NCBI RefSeq assembly: GCF_900496995.4
Contig: NC_044008.1
Location: 14,021,276-14,085,275 of the forward strand
Reading direction: 5' to 3'
Origin: Aquila chrysaetos chrysaetos
Taxonomy: Eukaryota > Chordata > Aves > Accipitriformes > Accipitridae
DNA length: 64,000 nucleotides
The notes beneath the pieces are model-generated. The model did not search any database. It had not been told where the DNA came from and saw only the letters and a program-made list of their open reading frames with translations. Below, piece after piece: positions 1 to 22,000 of the stretch. Each line of letters starts with the position of its first letter. The first letter of the stretch is position 1. The position numbers were made by a program, and so were the translations under genes.

Positions 1-644
1 AGTATGACAGCACTGGCTTGTTCAGTTTATGATGCAATGCTACCCCTCGATGCTTTTCTGAGGGGTGTGCTGCTTACCCCTCCGTCATCTCCTGTACAGC
101 TGATGAGTCTTAAAAATAATACCTTACATCCTTCCATCTTCAACAACATCCTGTTTTTTTCAGACCACTTCTGTGGTTTTTACCATTTTTTATTCTGATG
201 TTTATCCTATGATGTGATGTAGTTGTGCACTCTTACCACTTAGTCCACTGCATTAAGTGACAGATTCACTTTCCTGTCTCCTAAGGAAAGGCCATGCACC
301 ACTCATGAAGGTGTCATGGGGCAGAACTAGCACAATTCATGCATGCCATGACCACTCCCTGCCCACTTCCATGTGGCCCTCAGGAGAAGACAAAAGGGAA
401 TGGGACGTGAGATGGGAGAATTTTCAAGGAAAATTGAATCTGGCCCCTAGACAGATCCAGAGTATTTCCTTAGCTAGCCATGCATGCTTCCTGCAAGACC
501 AGGTTAAGACACTCATTATAGTCAAGATATGAAGCATCTATTGCTTCTCCTTAATATGCAAGGCCTATGTCCCAGTTCTGGAATGTTGCTTTTAATAGGT
601 TGTTTTCTGGTAAAACCGCATTACCTGTTACTTATCACCATAGG

Positions 645-955
645 ATTACAGGATAATTTAGTTTGAAAGGGACCTTAGGAGGTCTCTAGTCCAACCTCCT
701 GCTCAAACCACGGTCAGCTATGAGTTCAGATCAGACTTTATCCTGTTGGATTTTGAAAACCTGCAAGAGTGTAGACTTCACAAGCTCTCTGGGCAGCCAG
801 TTCCATGGCTTGACTGCCTTACAGTGAAAATGTTTTCCCTTAAATCCAGTTTGAACCTCTCTTATTTCAACTTATGCCCATTGTCTGTCATTCTCCCACC
901 ATACAGCCTTTTGAAGACCCTGGCTCCATCTTCTTGATAATCTCCTCTTTGCTAT
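645..955 (-). mobile_element. CR1 LINE fragment, reverse orientation
   Basis: On the + strand the stretch reads as the reverse complement of a CR1 3' region. The diagnostic phrase near 690 (GTCTCTAGTCCAACCTCCTG) is typical of minus-oriented avian CR1 copies, followed by text matching the final part of ORF2 and the 3' UTR. It is 5'-truncated, as most CR1 copies are, and visibly diverged, so it is old. Both ends are approximate and no target-site repeat is clear. Confidence 0.75.
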
Positions 956-1264
956 TTTATAGATGCTTAGGAATACTTTATTTTTTCTATTATTTGGCAA
1001 AAGGAACTAAAAGACAAAGAACTGCCTTTCCTGAATTCCTGAGTCTTGGATTCTCCCTTTTTTCCATTTGCATGCCTGACCATTTCTTTTCTTAACTTAC
1101 ACGTTCCTTAGAGAGGGAATGAAGCAGTTACTTCTGAGAACTAGTAGAGAATGGTTTAGGGAGCTATATCAGGCTGATGCAATTTAGAACATTTAATTTA
1201 TCTAAGTTGTCTTTATCTGTTCTTTCCCTTTTCTATCTGGAAGTCTTATTCCCTTCTCTAACTT

Positions 1265-1531
1265 ACAAATCAAAGCAAGGCAACATACACAAGCATTTGC
1301 AGAAGTCAAAGCAAGGAGGTAAAAAAAGAGACATGAGGAAGCATTTCTTTACCAAGAGGATGGTCAAACACTGGAACAGGCTTCCTAGATTGGTAGTCAA
1401 TGCCCCAAGCCTGTCAGTGTTTAAGAGGCATTTGGACAATGCCCTTAACAACATGCTTTAACTTTTGGTCAGCCCTGAAGTGGTCAGGCAGTTGGACTAG
1501 ATGATCACTGTAGGTCCCTTCCAACTGAAAT
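1265..1531 (+). mobile_element. CR1 LINE 3' end, plus orientation
   Basis: The segment contains the well-known CR1 C-terminal ORF2 text (AGGATGGTCAAACACTGGAA, then a gap to GGACTAGATGATCACTGTAG) and the 3' UTR ending in GTCCCTTCCAACTGAAATATTCC. The lower part resembles the avian CR1-Y type, judged from memory. It is strongly 5'-truncated and ends in an expanded ATTCC tract. It lies about 300 bp from an oppositely oriented CR1 piece, so these are two separate insertions. Confidence 0.8.
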
Positions 1532-1572
1532 ATTCCATTCCATTCCATTCCATTCCATTCCATTCCATTCCA
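1532..1572 (+). repeat. (ATTCC)n microsatellite at the CR1 tail
   Basis: About eight ATTCC units directly follow the CR1 3' end. CR1 elements normally end in a few copies of an 8-bp unit (ATTCTRTG-like), so this pentanucleotide tract looks like a microsatellite seeded by the tail. It may vary in length between individuals. Confidence 0.9.
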
Positions 1573-4500
1573 GGTTCTGCTGTGAGTGTCAGCCACCATT
1601 TCATGCAAGTCAAGTTGTCTGTTTAAAAGCAGGTACTTTGAGTTCAACTGGAGCGTCTCATTGACTGTGCTGAACTTTGATTCAGGCCTTTAGAGTCTTT
1701 GCCTGCAAAGATCAGATAGCAAATCTTAACTACGTGCATAGTTCCTGGTGCTTTATTGCAAACTGTATAGATGGGGTTTCCTTATTCAAATGTACATGAT
1801 TTGGGGTAGATTTTATGCAGGCAGAGAGAGTCAATCCATACTTTTCTGAGAAATGTATGAGGGCCTTACATGGATGAGAGGAAAATTGCGTGTAAATACC
1901 ACATATTGTTTCTTGTATTTATCCAGAGGCTGCTGAAAACTTTGAAAAATTGTAAAAAGAATAGTTTCAAGAGGCTTTGGGGAGTTTAGAGTTGCTCAAT
2001 AAATCCCTTCTGATCAATTATATGTATAACTATACTAAAAATTACTCCTAGTGCTTAACTTGTAATTAAAAAAGAAAATATGAGATGTAAATAATTTCAC
2101 TGGTAGAAAGCCAAGACTGGAAAATATGGATTATCACAGGAAAAAAAAAAAAAAAGAGGGAAAGTCAAAAGGAATAGCTGTGAGATTTGTGCACTGTGCA
2201 GCTGGCAGTAGATTCTGAAGCTTTCTGGGTTTATTTTTTATACCTGACTGGGGAAAATTGTTTCAGGATAAAATAAATACACTACATATAGTACAAAAAG
2301 TAGATCTGCCAGCATTAATAGACTAGCAGGATGACTGATAGCCATAGTCAGAAACACATGAGATTATGGCTAATGCTTAAAGTAGTGCAGCCACTATGCA
2401 ATACCATCAATGCAATAACTAGCTAGAGAGTAACTGTCCATCCCCTAATTCTGTTGAATCTACTTAGTAGTTGTGACTTGGATTCCTATTCCAAACCTTC
2501 TTTTGTTTGACATACTGCAGCTCATCTGCTATGAAGGCCATGTCATGTTTGAAAATGCCTCTTAGGTAGATCTCTTAAACCTCTCATATTAACCTAGTTC
2601 CTCCTTATATGCTTACTTAATTGGGATTTCCAAAGAAGAAATATATATTCCAGAGGTACATAGGTACTCTCATGCCTCTCAGTCAGTATCTGAAGTTCTA
2701 GAGGCAAATGTGGAAGGAAATGTGTTTAAGGCATACTGGATCTTTATGCACGTGCCTCAATTTGAATGTGTTCTGGACATCTCAAACTTACTGCTTGACT
2801 ACAGACCAACTCATTAACATGTATGCACTGAGATTCTTGCATTGCAAACCTGATGATTTTCTGAGCATATGTGGCTTGAGCTGCATGGCTTTTGTGAAGA
2901 AGAAGAATCACAGTGCGCATCAAGTACAGAGAAAACCTGTGCATGCATAAGGTCTGGGATTAGTAGGTGTTTGGCAGCCTGCTTGGAGTTGCTGCTCTGC
3001 ACTAGCTGCCAAACATCTGGAAGTTAGTAGAAAAATGCAGAAAAGTGGTAGGGAAGAAAATGACCACCAAAGCAGCTGTCTCCCACAAAAAAATGGCAGG
3101 TCTGGCACTCTGGGCTATAATAGGATTTGAGAAAGGCATCAATCTGGGATATAGACCACAGTGGGTTTGAGAAGCTCCAGAAATTGTTTTCTTCAGAGAA
3201 CTATAAAAACAAGGCCAGTGAATCTGAAATCAATCTGAAAAAAGGTCTTCAGTGATATGCACCACTAAACTCAGTGCAATCAGATTGTTAACTTGAAGTT
3301 TAAATATCAACTTTAGCAAGTTAGCTGCTTATGTGAGCAGACATATCCAAACAATGTTATCCCACATTCCCAAACTCCTTCTGCTGGCTTCTCAGGTTAT
3401 AAAATCCCCAACTTTCTCTTTGCCAGCCATCTGTCAACACCCCTAGCTTTTCCCTTAATAACTTCTACAGTGTGGTTATTCATTTCACAAAAATCAGCAC
3501 AAAATGCAGTTGCTTGAACCCTGAATATGTGCAAGCATAAAAAAATAAATTTATTGTAATGTAAAGATAAATAACACAAAGATACTCAAGTGATTGCTTT
3601 ATGTGTATTTAATTAATGATGAGAACTCAGTATTTAAATTTAAGTAAAGTTGCTGCAGAATTTCTAGGTTGTTGCACTAAAACACTGGAGGCCCTTACAG
3701 AATGTAAGTTCAACTTGTTGTGCCCTTGTGTAAATACATTTATAATCCATGTAATATCCTCTAATAATTTAATAAATTATATGGATCTGATCTTTAGATA
3801 AGGGAAGCCTGGGATGAGCCACTAGCCTGAAGCTCAGGGTGAGATTTGTTTTGCCTGAAGGTAGGTGCCTAGAATTTGGGTATCTTTAGTCTGCTGAAGT
3901 AGTTATTCGTTCCTCTACATTCACCAGGAGAGATTTCTTAGTAATTATCCTAAGAGAGGTGTCCAGAGTACAATGGATAACCCACATTTTGGAGGTGCCT
4001 GTTTCCCTCTACTGAGTATTGAGAGAGTGTGGAGAACTAGTTTTATACAGCTGAAGTTAAGTGTGATGAGTGATACCACCTTAGTACATAAGCACAAGGC
4101 AGGCCTACAGCACACAGAGATGAGCCAGGACTTGAATTTGGCCAGTTCACAATAGCATCATGGACCCTGAGGAGTCTACAACATCATGGCAGTGAGTCCA
4201 GGCTATAAAACCAGCTGAGAAGCTGCATAGAGCTGTAAATTTGAATGCTTCCACAGTAAAACTGCAACTGGGAACTGTATAGCTAAACAAAAACTGCCCT
4301 GGATCAATGACTATTTTGGGTAAGTCTATACTCACACTGTATTAATATCTGTATAAAACTACATGGTCTGTAGTTTGTGTTTGCTAATGCTTACTTAAGC
4401 ATTACTGAGATTATAGGGATTAGAGATTGAGAAAACAGGGTTTAAGGGAGGAGATAAAAGAGAAAACTCAGTTATCTGGATATTAGAATAGCATGTAACT

Positions 4501-7500
4501 GTACATTTACTATATTATAAGCTGTGACAAGTAACATTAACAGCATTTTTTCTGTAATGGAAAATCTACTCTCCTTCCATAGGTTGTTAAGAAAAGCTGC
4601 TCACAGAATTGCTACCTGAACAATGTCTGAACAGAGGAAGAATGAATCACAGAATCAAAGAATGGTGGCTGTCTTGGCTGCCTGATCAGGTGCCAAATTC
4701 TAATATTTTCAGTAATTGCATTAATTTAATTTTTCACTAACTGTGTTAATTTCTATTGAATTATACTCGAGACTTGAGTGACCTTTCAATTATTTTCTGG
4801 AGAAAATATTTTGCTAAAGTGACCTTTTCTTAAAACAAGCAAAAGGTTGAAATAAATGTTGGAGTTTTGGGAAGTCATCCACCATCAAATCAGAATAATG
4901 ATATAAAACAATGCATCTGTATGTGGTTATAGTCAAAGGAAGGTACAGAAATGACACTTGTATAGAATGCCAACAAAAGTAATAAAAAAGGACTAATTTG
5001 TAAGATCCTTGTTCTGTAGTGAGCCTGGTAAAAGGCAAGGAGAAACCTATCTGTTTTGCTAAATCAGATGAACTTAACCACAGGAATTTCCTATTGAGTT
5101 ACTGCATCAGGCTGAATCTTTTGTTTGGCTTGTTCTTCTTGAAAAAGTGTTGTTATGAACTATCCAAACTCCTTCATTTATCTTTCTGATAAAAACCTTC
5201 AGAAGTCAGGTAGTAAGTTGTTTGGTAGTTACTGATAGGTCCCTTGTTCTTATTTCAGTGCACAAATACCTACGAGAAAAAGAACTGCATGCAGGCAGAA
5301 TGCTAGAATATTCCCTGAAGAAAGTTTTTAATCAGCAGCTTCAAAGAAGTGCTCTGTTAATGAGCAACTGAAATGTTATATATTCAGCCAACAGCCTTTA
5401 TGTTTAATTTAGACAATCTTCCTTGCAGCTCGAGAGTACAAAAGACCAGTGTCAGTGGCCTGTAGGCCTTTGCAGTTGCTGCCCAGTGATTAACCATGGG
5501 AAAGAAAAGCTATTTGCAATTTAATTAGCTGGAGGATAACCTATAGGTAATACTGATAAAAATAATCAGTTAGATGGCAGTAAGCAGCTGGCACGAAAAT
5601 CGGACAACACAGTGTCCATAAAGTTTAATTCGTATTCTCAAAACAGCTTTATTCACAAAAAAACTCTCCTCTGAAAAAAGTATTGTTTCTTGAGCCCATG
5701 TTTTTAGGCTCGTTTGAATTCTGCTTGCTTGGCTAAGCTAAAGCCAATTCCTGGCAGCAGGATTTTGACATATTCATTAAGTGCAATACTGTATCATTGC
5801 TTTAAAAACATAGCGGATTGTAAATAAACAGTGAACACAATGACTCTACAAAAAGCCAACACAGCACTAAACAGTAGTTTAGCTGAAGGCAATTTCAATT
5901 GTTAATGCTTTTACTGTGTGCTGGTTTCAGCAGTTTTGAAGGTCTTTTTCATGAGTAGTGCTGTTCTGATGCTCATTTGCTGTGGCCTCTTGTCTGGGGT
6001 TGAATCAACCTGTAATTCAGCATAGCTCTTCCTGACTACTTCTATAGTAACCTGATCATGATATTGTGTCTTGCTGATATGAACTTCTTCTTTATTTCAG
6101 AAGAAATATTTTATCTACACAATTGAAAGAAAAAACCTTTCAATGTGATCATGCTTGCTTTGCTCATATCAAGATTGTCATCCCAGTTCAGAGTTACAGC
6201 AGTGCTGATTTCAAAGTATTGTGTTCAGCCTGTGCTGACACATGGTTATATATGCATCAGGTATGTATGTGCAGATTTCTGGTTTATATCACTTTCACTG
6301 CTACTACATGGAACTGTTTTATGAAGTAGAAGTATTTACTCTAGAAGCAACCAGCTAGATCTATGAGTGCTGGAACCAGCTGAATCTTTTTTCATATTGG
6401 GTGTTGTAGAGTCTCTCCCTGTGTGTGTGAGCTGATACAGCAGCCTTCTCCTCAGCTGATGGCTCCTGGCTGCTCATTTTCATGAGATGTAGGAGGGGCC
6501 TTATTTTTGAGATCTCTGTGTCAAGTTTGGTTGATATTCAACAGTAATGAGCATGGTTGATATTGCACAGTAATAAGCATGGAAACCTCTTTTCCTCGGA
6601 AAACCAGTTGGAATTGTATAATTCAGACTGTATATTTCTACTGGTTTTGGTGGAGTTCCTGATGAGTTTGAAGGGTAAAGCCTGCTTAAAAACCAAAAGT
6701 GCCATTAGGTCCTTTTCCAGAAACCTGTTTATGACGGATGCTAATCTAAAATAGCTACTTAGTGTAAAATACAAAGCTCTTCATACTTAGGGTGAAATCT
6801 GGAGTCTGGATTTGAAGAAACCAGATTGTTATCCTGAGAATCTCACCTATATCATCTACCCATTTCATCAGGCTCTGTGGCATCCTGAACTTGGCAGGCA
6901 ACTATTTATGTATTATGCTGATGACTGCAGGATAAATGACAAGGACATCGTTTATATAGAACTCCCCTCTACTAATCCTGGCCTTTCCACTTCATTGTTG
7001 CTCGAGACTGGACACATAAGAACTATGTTCATTTTCTCCATCTGGAAGCTGCAGATAATACTGTTTACCTAAACGAGAGGGATATTGTGAGCATTCGTTG
7101 TTATAACAGTCCATTTCTAAATAATCTCATTGTAAAAAGAGATTGCTAAAACCATTTAAAAAGTAGTGTTTTGTAAGAGTTTAGTGGTGAATGTTTATAT
7201 ATTCAGCTCCTACTGTTAGAACACCAGTATTTGTTTTATTTTATTGCATTTTTAGGTGAATAATAACATTTCTTGATTTAAAGTTGCATCTGTCTAATGA
7301 CCTTTGTTGGATGCTAAATTTTAGATTGCATTTACATATGAGACACTGCTATTTTGTTAAGTAGGATTCATATTATGAGGATAATCAGTTTATCTTAAGC
7401 TGTAATTCTATGTCTAGCAAGGATTCAAATTTCTAGGATGGAGAATGGCTAATGGCTTAGTGAAGTCTGGTAAAACATCTTTGAGATAAATCCCAGCATA

Positions 7501-10232
7501 ATGAGATCTGTTAGATCTAACTGTAAAATGGAAGAGAAGCTTAATTTCAGTTTTCAAATGCACAGTTTGGTGCTTTGCTTTTTTATTTTACAACTTGATA
7601 GAGATATATCTGAAATTAAAAAAATGCTGGAACTGGATGGATCTTTTGAATATGCATAAACTAAAAGGGAGAAACTAAAGTGAAAAAAAAAAGCAGAAGT
7701 AGCTAGCTTCATGTAAGATTGGTTTTTCTATTCCACAGAAACTAATTTGCCTCCAATGTAAATTCTCTGGTGAAAGGGTGTGCCTACTTTGCAGCTACAA
7801 GATCCTTCTTACATAGGTTATGTGGGTACTAAAATAGTACAGGCAGCAAAATAACAGTAACAATAATAATTTCAATCACAGAGATCTACAGTTACATACG
7901 CAATCAAGGGGTCATTGTCAAATTAGGTAGCATCTGGTTTCTTGGCATTTAGGTCTGTATTTTAACTAGTGTGTTAACAACCGTTTCCACTTTTATTTTT
8001 AAATGTATGCAGTATATCATGCTTTTGTCCTTTACTATTTTCATGCAATTACAGTCCTTGTGACAGAAACTGGACAGGCCCTGGTGCAGGATTAAAGCTG
8101 CTGTTTAAGCACACAGCATATGAAGTGGCAGTGCAAATTCTTTAGGGCAGTCAGTACAATTTCATTCTGAACTGCCAAGGGAGTAAGAACTTGCCCACAC
8201 ACACAAAATATTCCAGAAAAGCTATGTATTTAAAATACAATGTCTTTTTCTGACATTGCTCCACGTTTTAGAGTCTGAGAAGGTAAATCACGGTGAATAG
8301 CCTTCTCAAGCTTTAGCATCTGAGACGGCTCAGGAGCTACTAACAACCGTCACTGTCATTTGTGAGTCACAGTAGTTGTCACCTAAAATCTGCATGTGAC
8401 TGCTAACATTTCAGGGGGAAGGGAGCACCACTTCTGACAGCGCTGGTGAATCAGCTCTGAGTAACAGGACCTTGGCAGTTGTAGGAGACAGCTCACACTG
8501 AGCAGAAGGATCCTCAGTTCCCACCATTTTTGAGACCCAGCATGGAAGTAGAGCCCTGGGCAAGAGACAGAGCAACTGAGGGCACTCATCAACTCAGCAC
8601 TGAGCTCCTTCAGAAACTGGCTGTATCTATTAAAAAGGAAAGTACAAGGGGCACAGAAGGCAGGTGCTGAAGGACCTGGGGCAAAGCCAGTTCTACACCT
8701 GGGGCCCAATATCCTTTTCCTTCTGATCACCTGCCAAGAGCCCAGCTTTCTCTCTGTTTTTGGAGCAGAGCAACACAGCAGTAGGGAAGGTTTGTAGTAT
8801 CTGTACTGAGGCAGAGGATGCCAGAAGTACTGTGCTGCAGTCTGAGGCAGAGGGGAGTTCCTGACTTAGGAAAATAGTACCAAAACACAGTGCCTTCCCC
8901 CCAGCATATGTAGTACAGATTTTCTTTTAAAGTAGTATTTTGGTTCTTTGTATTGTGTCACACTTAACACACTGTGGGGCTTGGACAAATAATAGAATTT
9001 CACCTCTGTTTTTCCTTAATTTTTGAGATAATACTTGATTAGCCAAATGAAAAGCTCCTAAAACTCCAGGGAAAAAAGTAAAAATTTTAAACAGGAAGTA
9101 AAAACTGAAAGCACTGCTTTCTGCATGTCTGTACCTATGTATCCACAACCATAATACACTCCAAACATACTCAGGAACGATCTTTGGCACTGAAATGAAG
9201 TTGCCTCTATGGGTACATTGCCAGAACTTTTCCCAGCCCAAATCTGGCTATTGTCAAGTACTGTTCCCACAAGCTTTTCCCAGCCCCTGGCAGCTGGGAG
9301 GGACTGTTCCCGGCAGTCTGCACTGGGCCGTCCTGTGTGGGGAGCTGAAGGAGTTCACCAGCGCTGGCATGGGCTGTTCCCTGCCAGCTGGCCTCGGCAG
9401 AACACTGCATTTACTGCTGTAGATGAAGCCTTCCTATCCGTAACAGTCCAGCCTCTTAGGTATGTCGCACACATTCAGAATACTTCATAAAACAAGCCTT
9501 TAGGTTATTATCTTGTTCCAGTCTCAGGATTTCCCCAGTTAGGGTGGATCTGTCTCACAGAAAATGCAGCGCCCTCAACTAGCAGTGTGTAAATGGCCTA
9601 TTTTAACACTGCATGGAAACACATGGCCGAAGGAACCTCAGCGGACAGTAAGTTCTACTCACAGCAGCTCACAAGCTAACTAAAGAAACACAGGACTTTG
9701 TGGTTACCAAGACTGGCAGTAATAGTTTATTGAGAGGAAAACTGGCTTTCCTGAATTGCACTGTTCTCTGGAGCCGAGTTAAGAGCAGGGCGAATAAAAC
9801 CTAGGCCTGTTTTGCAGTTTATAATTAGCCAGCTCTGGAATAGTTCAGGAGCATCCCACTGAAAATACGAATTACAGGGGAAACAGCGCTTTTGCAAGGA
9901 ATGCAAACTTTCCATAGCTCTGATCAGGTACTGGGCCTCGCTCCCATTGCTGGGCCCATACCGCGGAGGCCTGGTCGAGGCCCCGGTGCTGATGCCTCCT
10001 CACGAAGGGGTCAACCCCCTCCCGGGGCCACCGGCAGCGCCGTGAGGGGCTCTGAGGAGAGGGGAGATTACCGCGCTGCCACAGAGGCTGGTTAGGAAAC
10101 GGGCAGGTAAAGGCGAGCAGGCGGTTTTAACCGGGGGCTGGGTGGTGACGCCAAGGCTGGGAAGGGCCCCGAAGCCGCCCGGCCACGGCGGAGCCCAGGC
10201 GAACGCAGGGGCGGAAAGGAGGGAGCTGCCTC

Positions 10233-10244
10233 TGCGCCTGCGCA
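10233..10244 (+). promoter_or_regulatory. NRF-1-like site (TGCGCCTGCGCA)
   Basis: The palindromic GCGC-N-GCGC core fits the NRF-1 consensus (YGCGCAYGCGCR) with one departure. It lies 47-58 bp before the PMPCB start codon. NRF-1 is a known activator of nuclear genes for mitochondrial proteins, which fits the gene. Confidence 0.65.
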
Positions 10245-10251
10245 CCGCCCG

Positions 10252-10259
10252 CCGGAAGT
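10252..10259 (+). promoter_or_regulatory. ETS/GABPA (NRF-2) site (CCGGAAGT)
   Basis: An exact CCGGAAGT core, the GABPA consensus, lies 32-39 bp before the PMPCB start codon and 7 bp after the NRF-1-like site. The NRF-1 plus GABPA pair is characteristic of promoters of mitochondrial genes. Confidence 0.7.
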
Positions 10260-10290
10260 CCGCCGCCGCCCCGCCCACTCGCTCGCCAAG

Positions 10291-18837
<8,547 letters not shown>

Positions 18838-18963
18838 TGAATAACACCAACTTTCAGTATGTTTGAGCTTTAAAAAAAACCCCAACAAACCAACACAAAA
18901 AACCCCAAAAATCAACTACACCCCTGTTAAAAGCTTTTGAGTTGGAGAAATGCATTCAAGAAA

Positions 18964-18969
18964 ATTAAA
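18964..18969 (+). terminator. Candidate PMPCB polyadenylation signal (ATTAAA)
   Basis: This is the only common poly(A) hexamer variant on the + strand between the PMPCB stop codon (18837) and the DNAJC2 stop codon (19073). If it is used, the PMPCB 3' UTR is about 150 nt. A canonical AATAAA appears on the + strand only at 19322, inside the last intron of DNAJC2. Confidence 0.45.
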
Positions 18970-19041
18970 ACTCAAGAACCAGCCAGTCCTGTGTATCTGT
19001 ATAATTAAGGAAGGAATGAAAACATGTACAGTATTTGCATT

Positions 19042-19047
19042 TTTATT
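19042..19047 (-). terminator. DNAJC2 polyadenylation signal (AATAAA, minus strand)
   Basis: The + strand reads TTTATT here, giving AATAAA on the minus strand 25 nt after the DNAJC2 stop codon. That predicts a very short 3' UTR of about 45-60 nt. No other canonical minus-strand signal lies between the two stop codons. Confidence 0.7.
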
Positions 19048-19072
19048 ATAAAACAAAGATTGTCAGTAAGAG

Positions 19073-22000
19073 TCATTTCTTGACTTTAGTAGCATTCATC
19101 ACTTGTTCTTGAGCAGCTTTCTTCGCCTTGACCATTTCAACGAGTTCCTAGAGAGTTGGAGAAAAAAAAACAAAACCAAAAAAACCCTTATCTAAATGTG
19201 GAACTTCTTAACAATGCTGTGGTTTTGAACACTACATATATTCAGCCTGAAACACTCTAGCTCTCAACAGAGTGAGGAATCTAGACAGTTTAATAACTTA
19301 AAACAATTTCTCATAGAAACAAATAAATTAATGGAAGGTCAATGCTCATCTGCTTCCCCTGTAGCAGGAACTTTACCTGCAGGAGGCTAGGGATAGGACT
19401 TCACCATCTACAAGAGCTTGTTGTCAAACTGTAAGGCAGATCTCATGAGACAGACTTTCCTTCCCAGCTTCCAGAGCCACTAATTTCACTGAGGAAAACT
19501 TAGTCCTTACTGCTCTTTTGGGGTTGAGTTACCACCAAAAAAAAAAGTCTTCCCATAAGGCTCCATCTTGTGCTAGTTTGCAGTTGTCAGATACTGTCTC
19601 TGGTAGGGAAAGCAACAGTAAAAGCAAAGGATTCTAACAAGACCTGAGCTAATTACAATCCTAGAAGGAGGTGAGGTACCTTACCTTGTATCGCTTCATG
19701 CAGTCTTTTTTTGACCGGCCCGGAACAGCTGCTGCTATTTTCTCCCATCTTTCGGGAGTATTTACTGGATAAGTCTTCAATGCTTGTTCTAAAAGCTTTT
19801 GTTCTTCTGTAGTCCAAGGGGATGAATCTAAAGGTGATCCTGTTTTTAAATGCAAAAATGACAGTAAGAAAAAAAAATTAATAAGGAATCTATGAGATAA
19901 GCCCAAGAAAATATTGTAAAATCTATTATAGTTGCTTTAAAATCCTTGCAGTTTTGTGATCCAATTAGTCTGTCCCAAGGGCTACCCAGTACTAAAAACC
20001 TGAAAGAAAAGAAAAACCAACCCCGAAACTGACTGGACGAGTGGCCCTTGGGATCTTTAAATAAAGCACAGAGAAGTTAGAAGGTAACATCTTTCATTGT
20101 CAGCTGAGTGTTAGATCACTGCAGCTGCCCTGTTAAGTAGTGTTAGGGCGGCAATGTAGCTCTTCCTTTTGCGTTTCAGTAAGGAACACTAAGTAAGGAA
20201 ACACAGCCTTCTGCAAGCGTCTGCAAAATTTGGAGTTGTTTGGGGTTTAACAGGAGACCAAAGCTTAGCTGTAGGATGATCCTGTATCTCAAGTGCATCC
20301 CCTCAGGCCTACTCTTACCTGAAAATGTAGCACCCTCTGAGGAACAGATAATCTCAGCATCAGCCTTAACCTGTTGCCTCACCAGGAAGCATTTCAAACT
20401 GTCACTAGTTAGCTATGGCTTGTACTGTGTGTACCAGAAACCCTCAAATCCAGTAACAGAGCCTGGATCACTTTCTTACTTGCTACGTAAGTTTGTAACA
20501 ACTAAGTTTGTTTGTAAGTAAGTCTTAAGTACTTAAGTTCTGGATTACTTTCTTACTAAGATGCACAGGGGACGCAACTCTGCAAGAAGGTCTCTCTTTT
20601 CACCTTTACCTTCAAATCGTTCCGAGGGGGCAGCGCTATCCATCTGAGGCACCACACCATGTTCTTTTTTAAATTTGTCAAATGCTTTCTTGTTTATATC
20701 ATCTTTTTGATGAGGGTCTATGAGCAACAGACATTGAATACAATAATTAGTACAAGAAAATTAAAGCTGGATGTAATAATAAAAACACTGTGTAGCAGAT
20801 TATTGTAAACTCATAATCACATAATCAAAAAACCTAATTCCTACTTCCTTTGAAATGATGGTAAAGAGGGTGGTAGATTAAAAAAAATAATAAATCAGGG
20901 TCCAATAAACTGTACTCAAAGTATCAGGCTCTCCAACCCCGATCCTGCTTTATACTGCTCAGATGAGTACTTTTTCTGTATAAGTTTAAGCTTGAATCTG
21001 CAACTTCACTGAAATCAAAAGGGATTATTCTATCAAGTAAGGTCTGTGGCACAAAACCTGCATATTACACCCAGAGTACCAGTGTGTTAGAGGGGCAGTC
21101 GGGAACAGTATGAAAGCTTGGGTCCTCCTTGTGTAGGTATTGGAATGGAGAAACTTCTTAAACTGTTTTTTGGAATGTTTCGATTTTCCTTAAGAACTTG
21201 CTCAAGAGCCTCCTCTTGTTATCCAAGCTCTTTAGGCTCCATTTACCACAAGAGGAGATAAGCCACCTTAATTCAGGTGTCTGAGTCTGTTGCTGAATCC
21301 TATTTATCTTTTTAAAGTATCTCTATAGCTTCATCAATTTCATTTTTCTAGATGCCTTCCTTTGTAGAGAGCTTTTTCAGAGGCCAGCTAGTCCCTCTCT
21401 GAGTGTAGAGGAGCCTAGGCAACGCATGTGGCCTAGACATCTGTGCATCAAGTTAGATTAAAAGAATTCCTGAGATTCACTCATGAGGTGGTGACTTACA
21501 TGATAGGTATTAGGCTGAAAATACTGAGTTACATAAATACTCCTCTAAATCTTCCATCTGAACTACATTTCTTTTAGGGATATATAGAGGATTTTCTCAT
21601 AATAAAAACTCAATGCTGTTCAAAGAAAATCAAGCTGTATAGAAGCATGCAGACAATCTTGTTACAGAAATAAGGTAATAGAGATACCAAGCTTTTGGAG
21701 GCTCTTTGCTTTATTAATGACATCTTTTGCTGTTCGTTTTATTCCAGTAGCAGAGTGCAAGTTCATGTAATTGGCAATAACTTCCCACCTAAAGCAAGAA
21801 TAGATAGGGTAAACCAGCGTATTACATAATAGCGTATCTTCCTACAAGCTACTTTCAAGCTCCCATGCACATTTATATCAACTCTTAAGTAAGTTTAATC
21901 ATACTTAAATACAGATAAACTGTCATGGTAGCTATCCTGTAAAGCTTTCAGTCGCTAAATGCAGAAGTTTCCCTTAAGAATTCAGTCAGCTTAGGTGAGC

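Larger units (their letters stand above)
1..9950. other. Intergenic stretch upstream of PMPCB, no gene recognised
   Basis: AT-rich sequence without any open frame that I can match to a protein family. Open frames here are short, start and stop at random and show no splice-joined partners. I looked for NAPEPLD, the usual left neighbour of PMPCB in tetrapods, and saw none of its exons. Two CR1 pieces near 650-1530 are listed separately. The rest, including a slightly GC-richer part around 8290-9480, holds nothing I can name. It may contain untranslated exons or enhancers that cannot be recognised by eye. Confidence 0.6.

Noticed and set aside
4640-4690. CR1-like phrase AATCACAGAATCAAAGAATGG
   Set aside because: It resembles the reversed CR1 tail, but the similarity covers only about 25 bp and does not continue.
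6812-7072. 86-codon plus-strand open frame
   Set aside because: It was considered as a possible exon of a left-hand neighbour, but it matches no protein I know and lacks good flanking splice sites.
8383-8730. 115-codon minus-strand open frame upstream of PMPCB
   Set aside because: The composition looks random and no domain, neighbour exon or promoter supports a gene.
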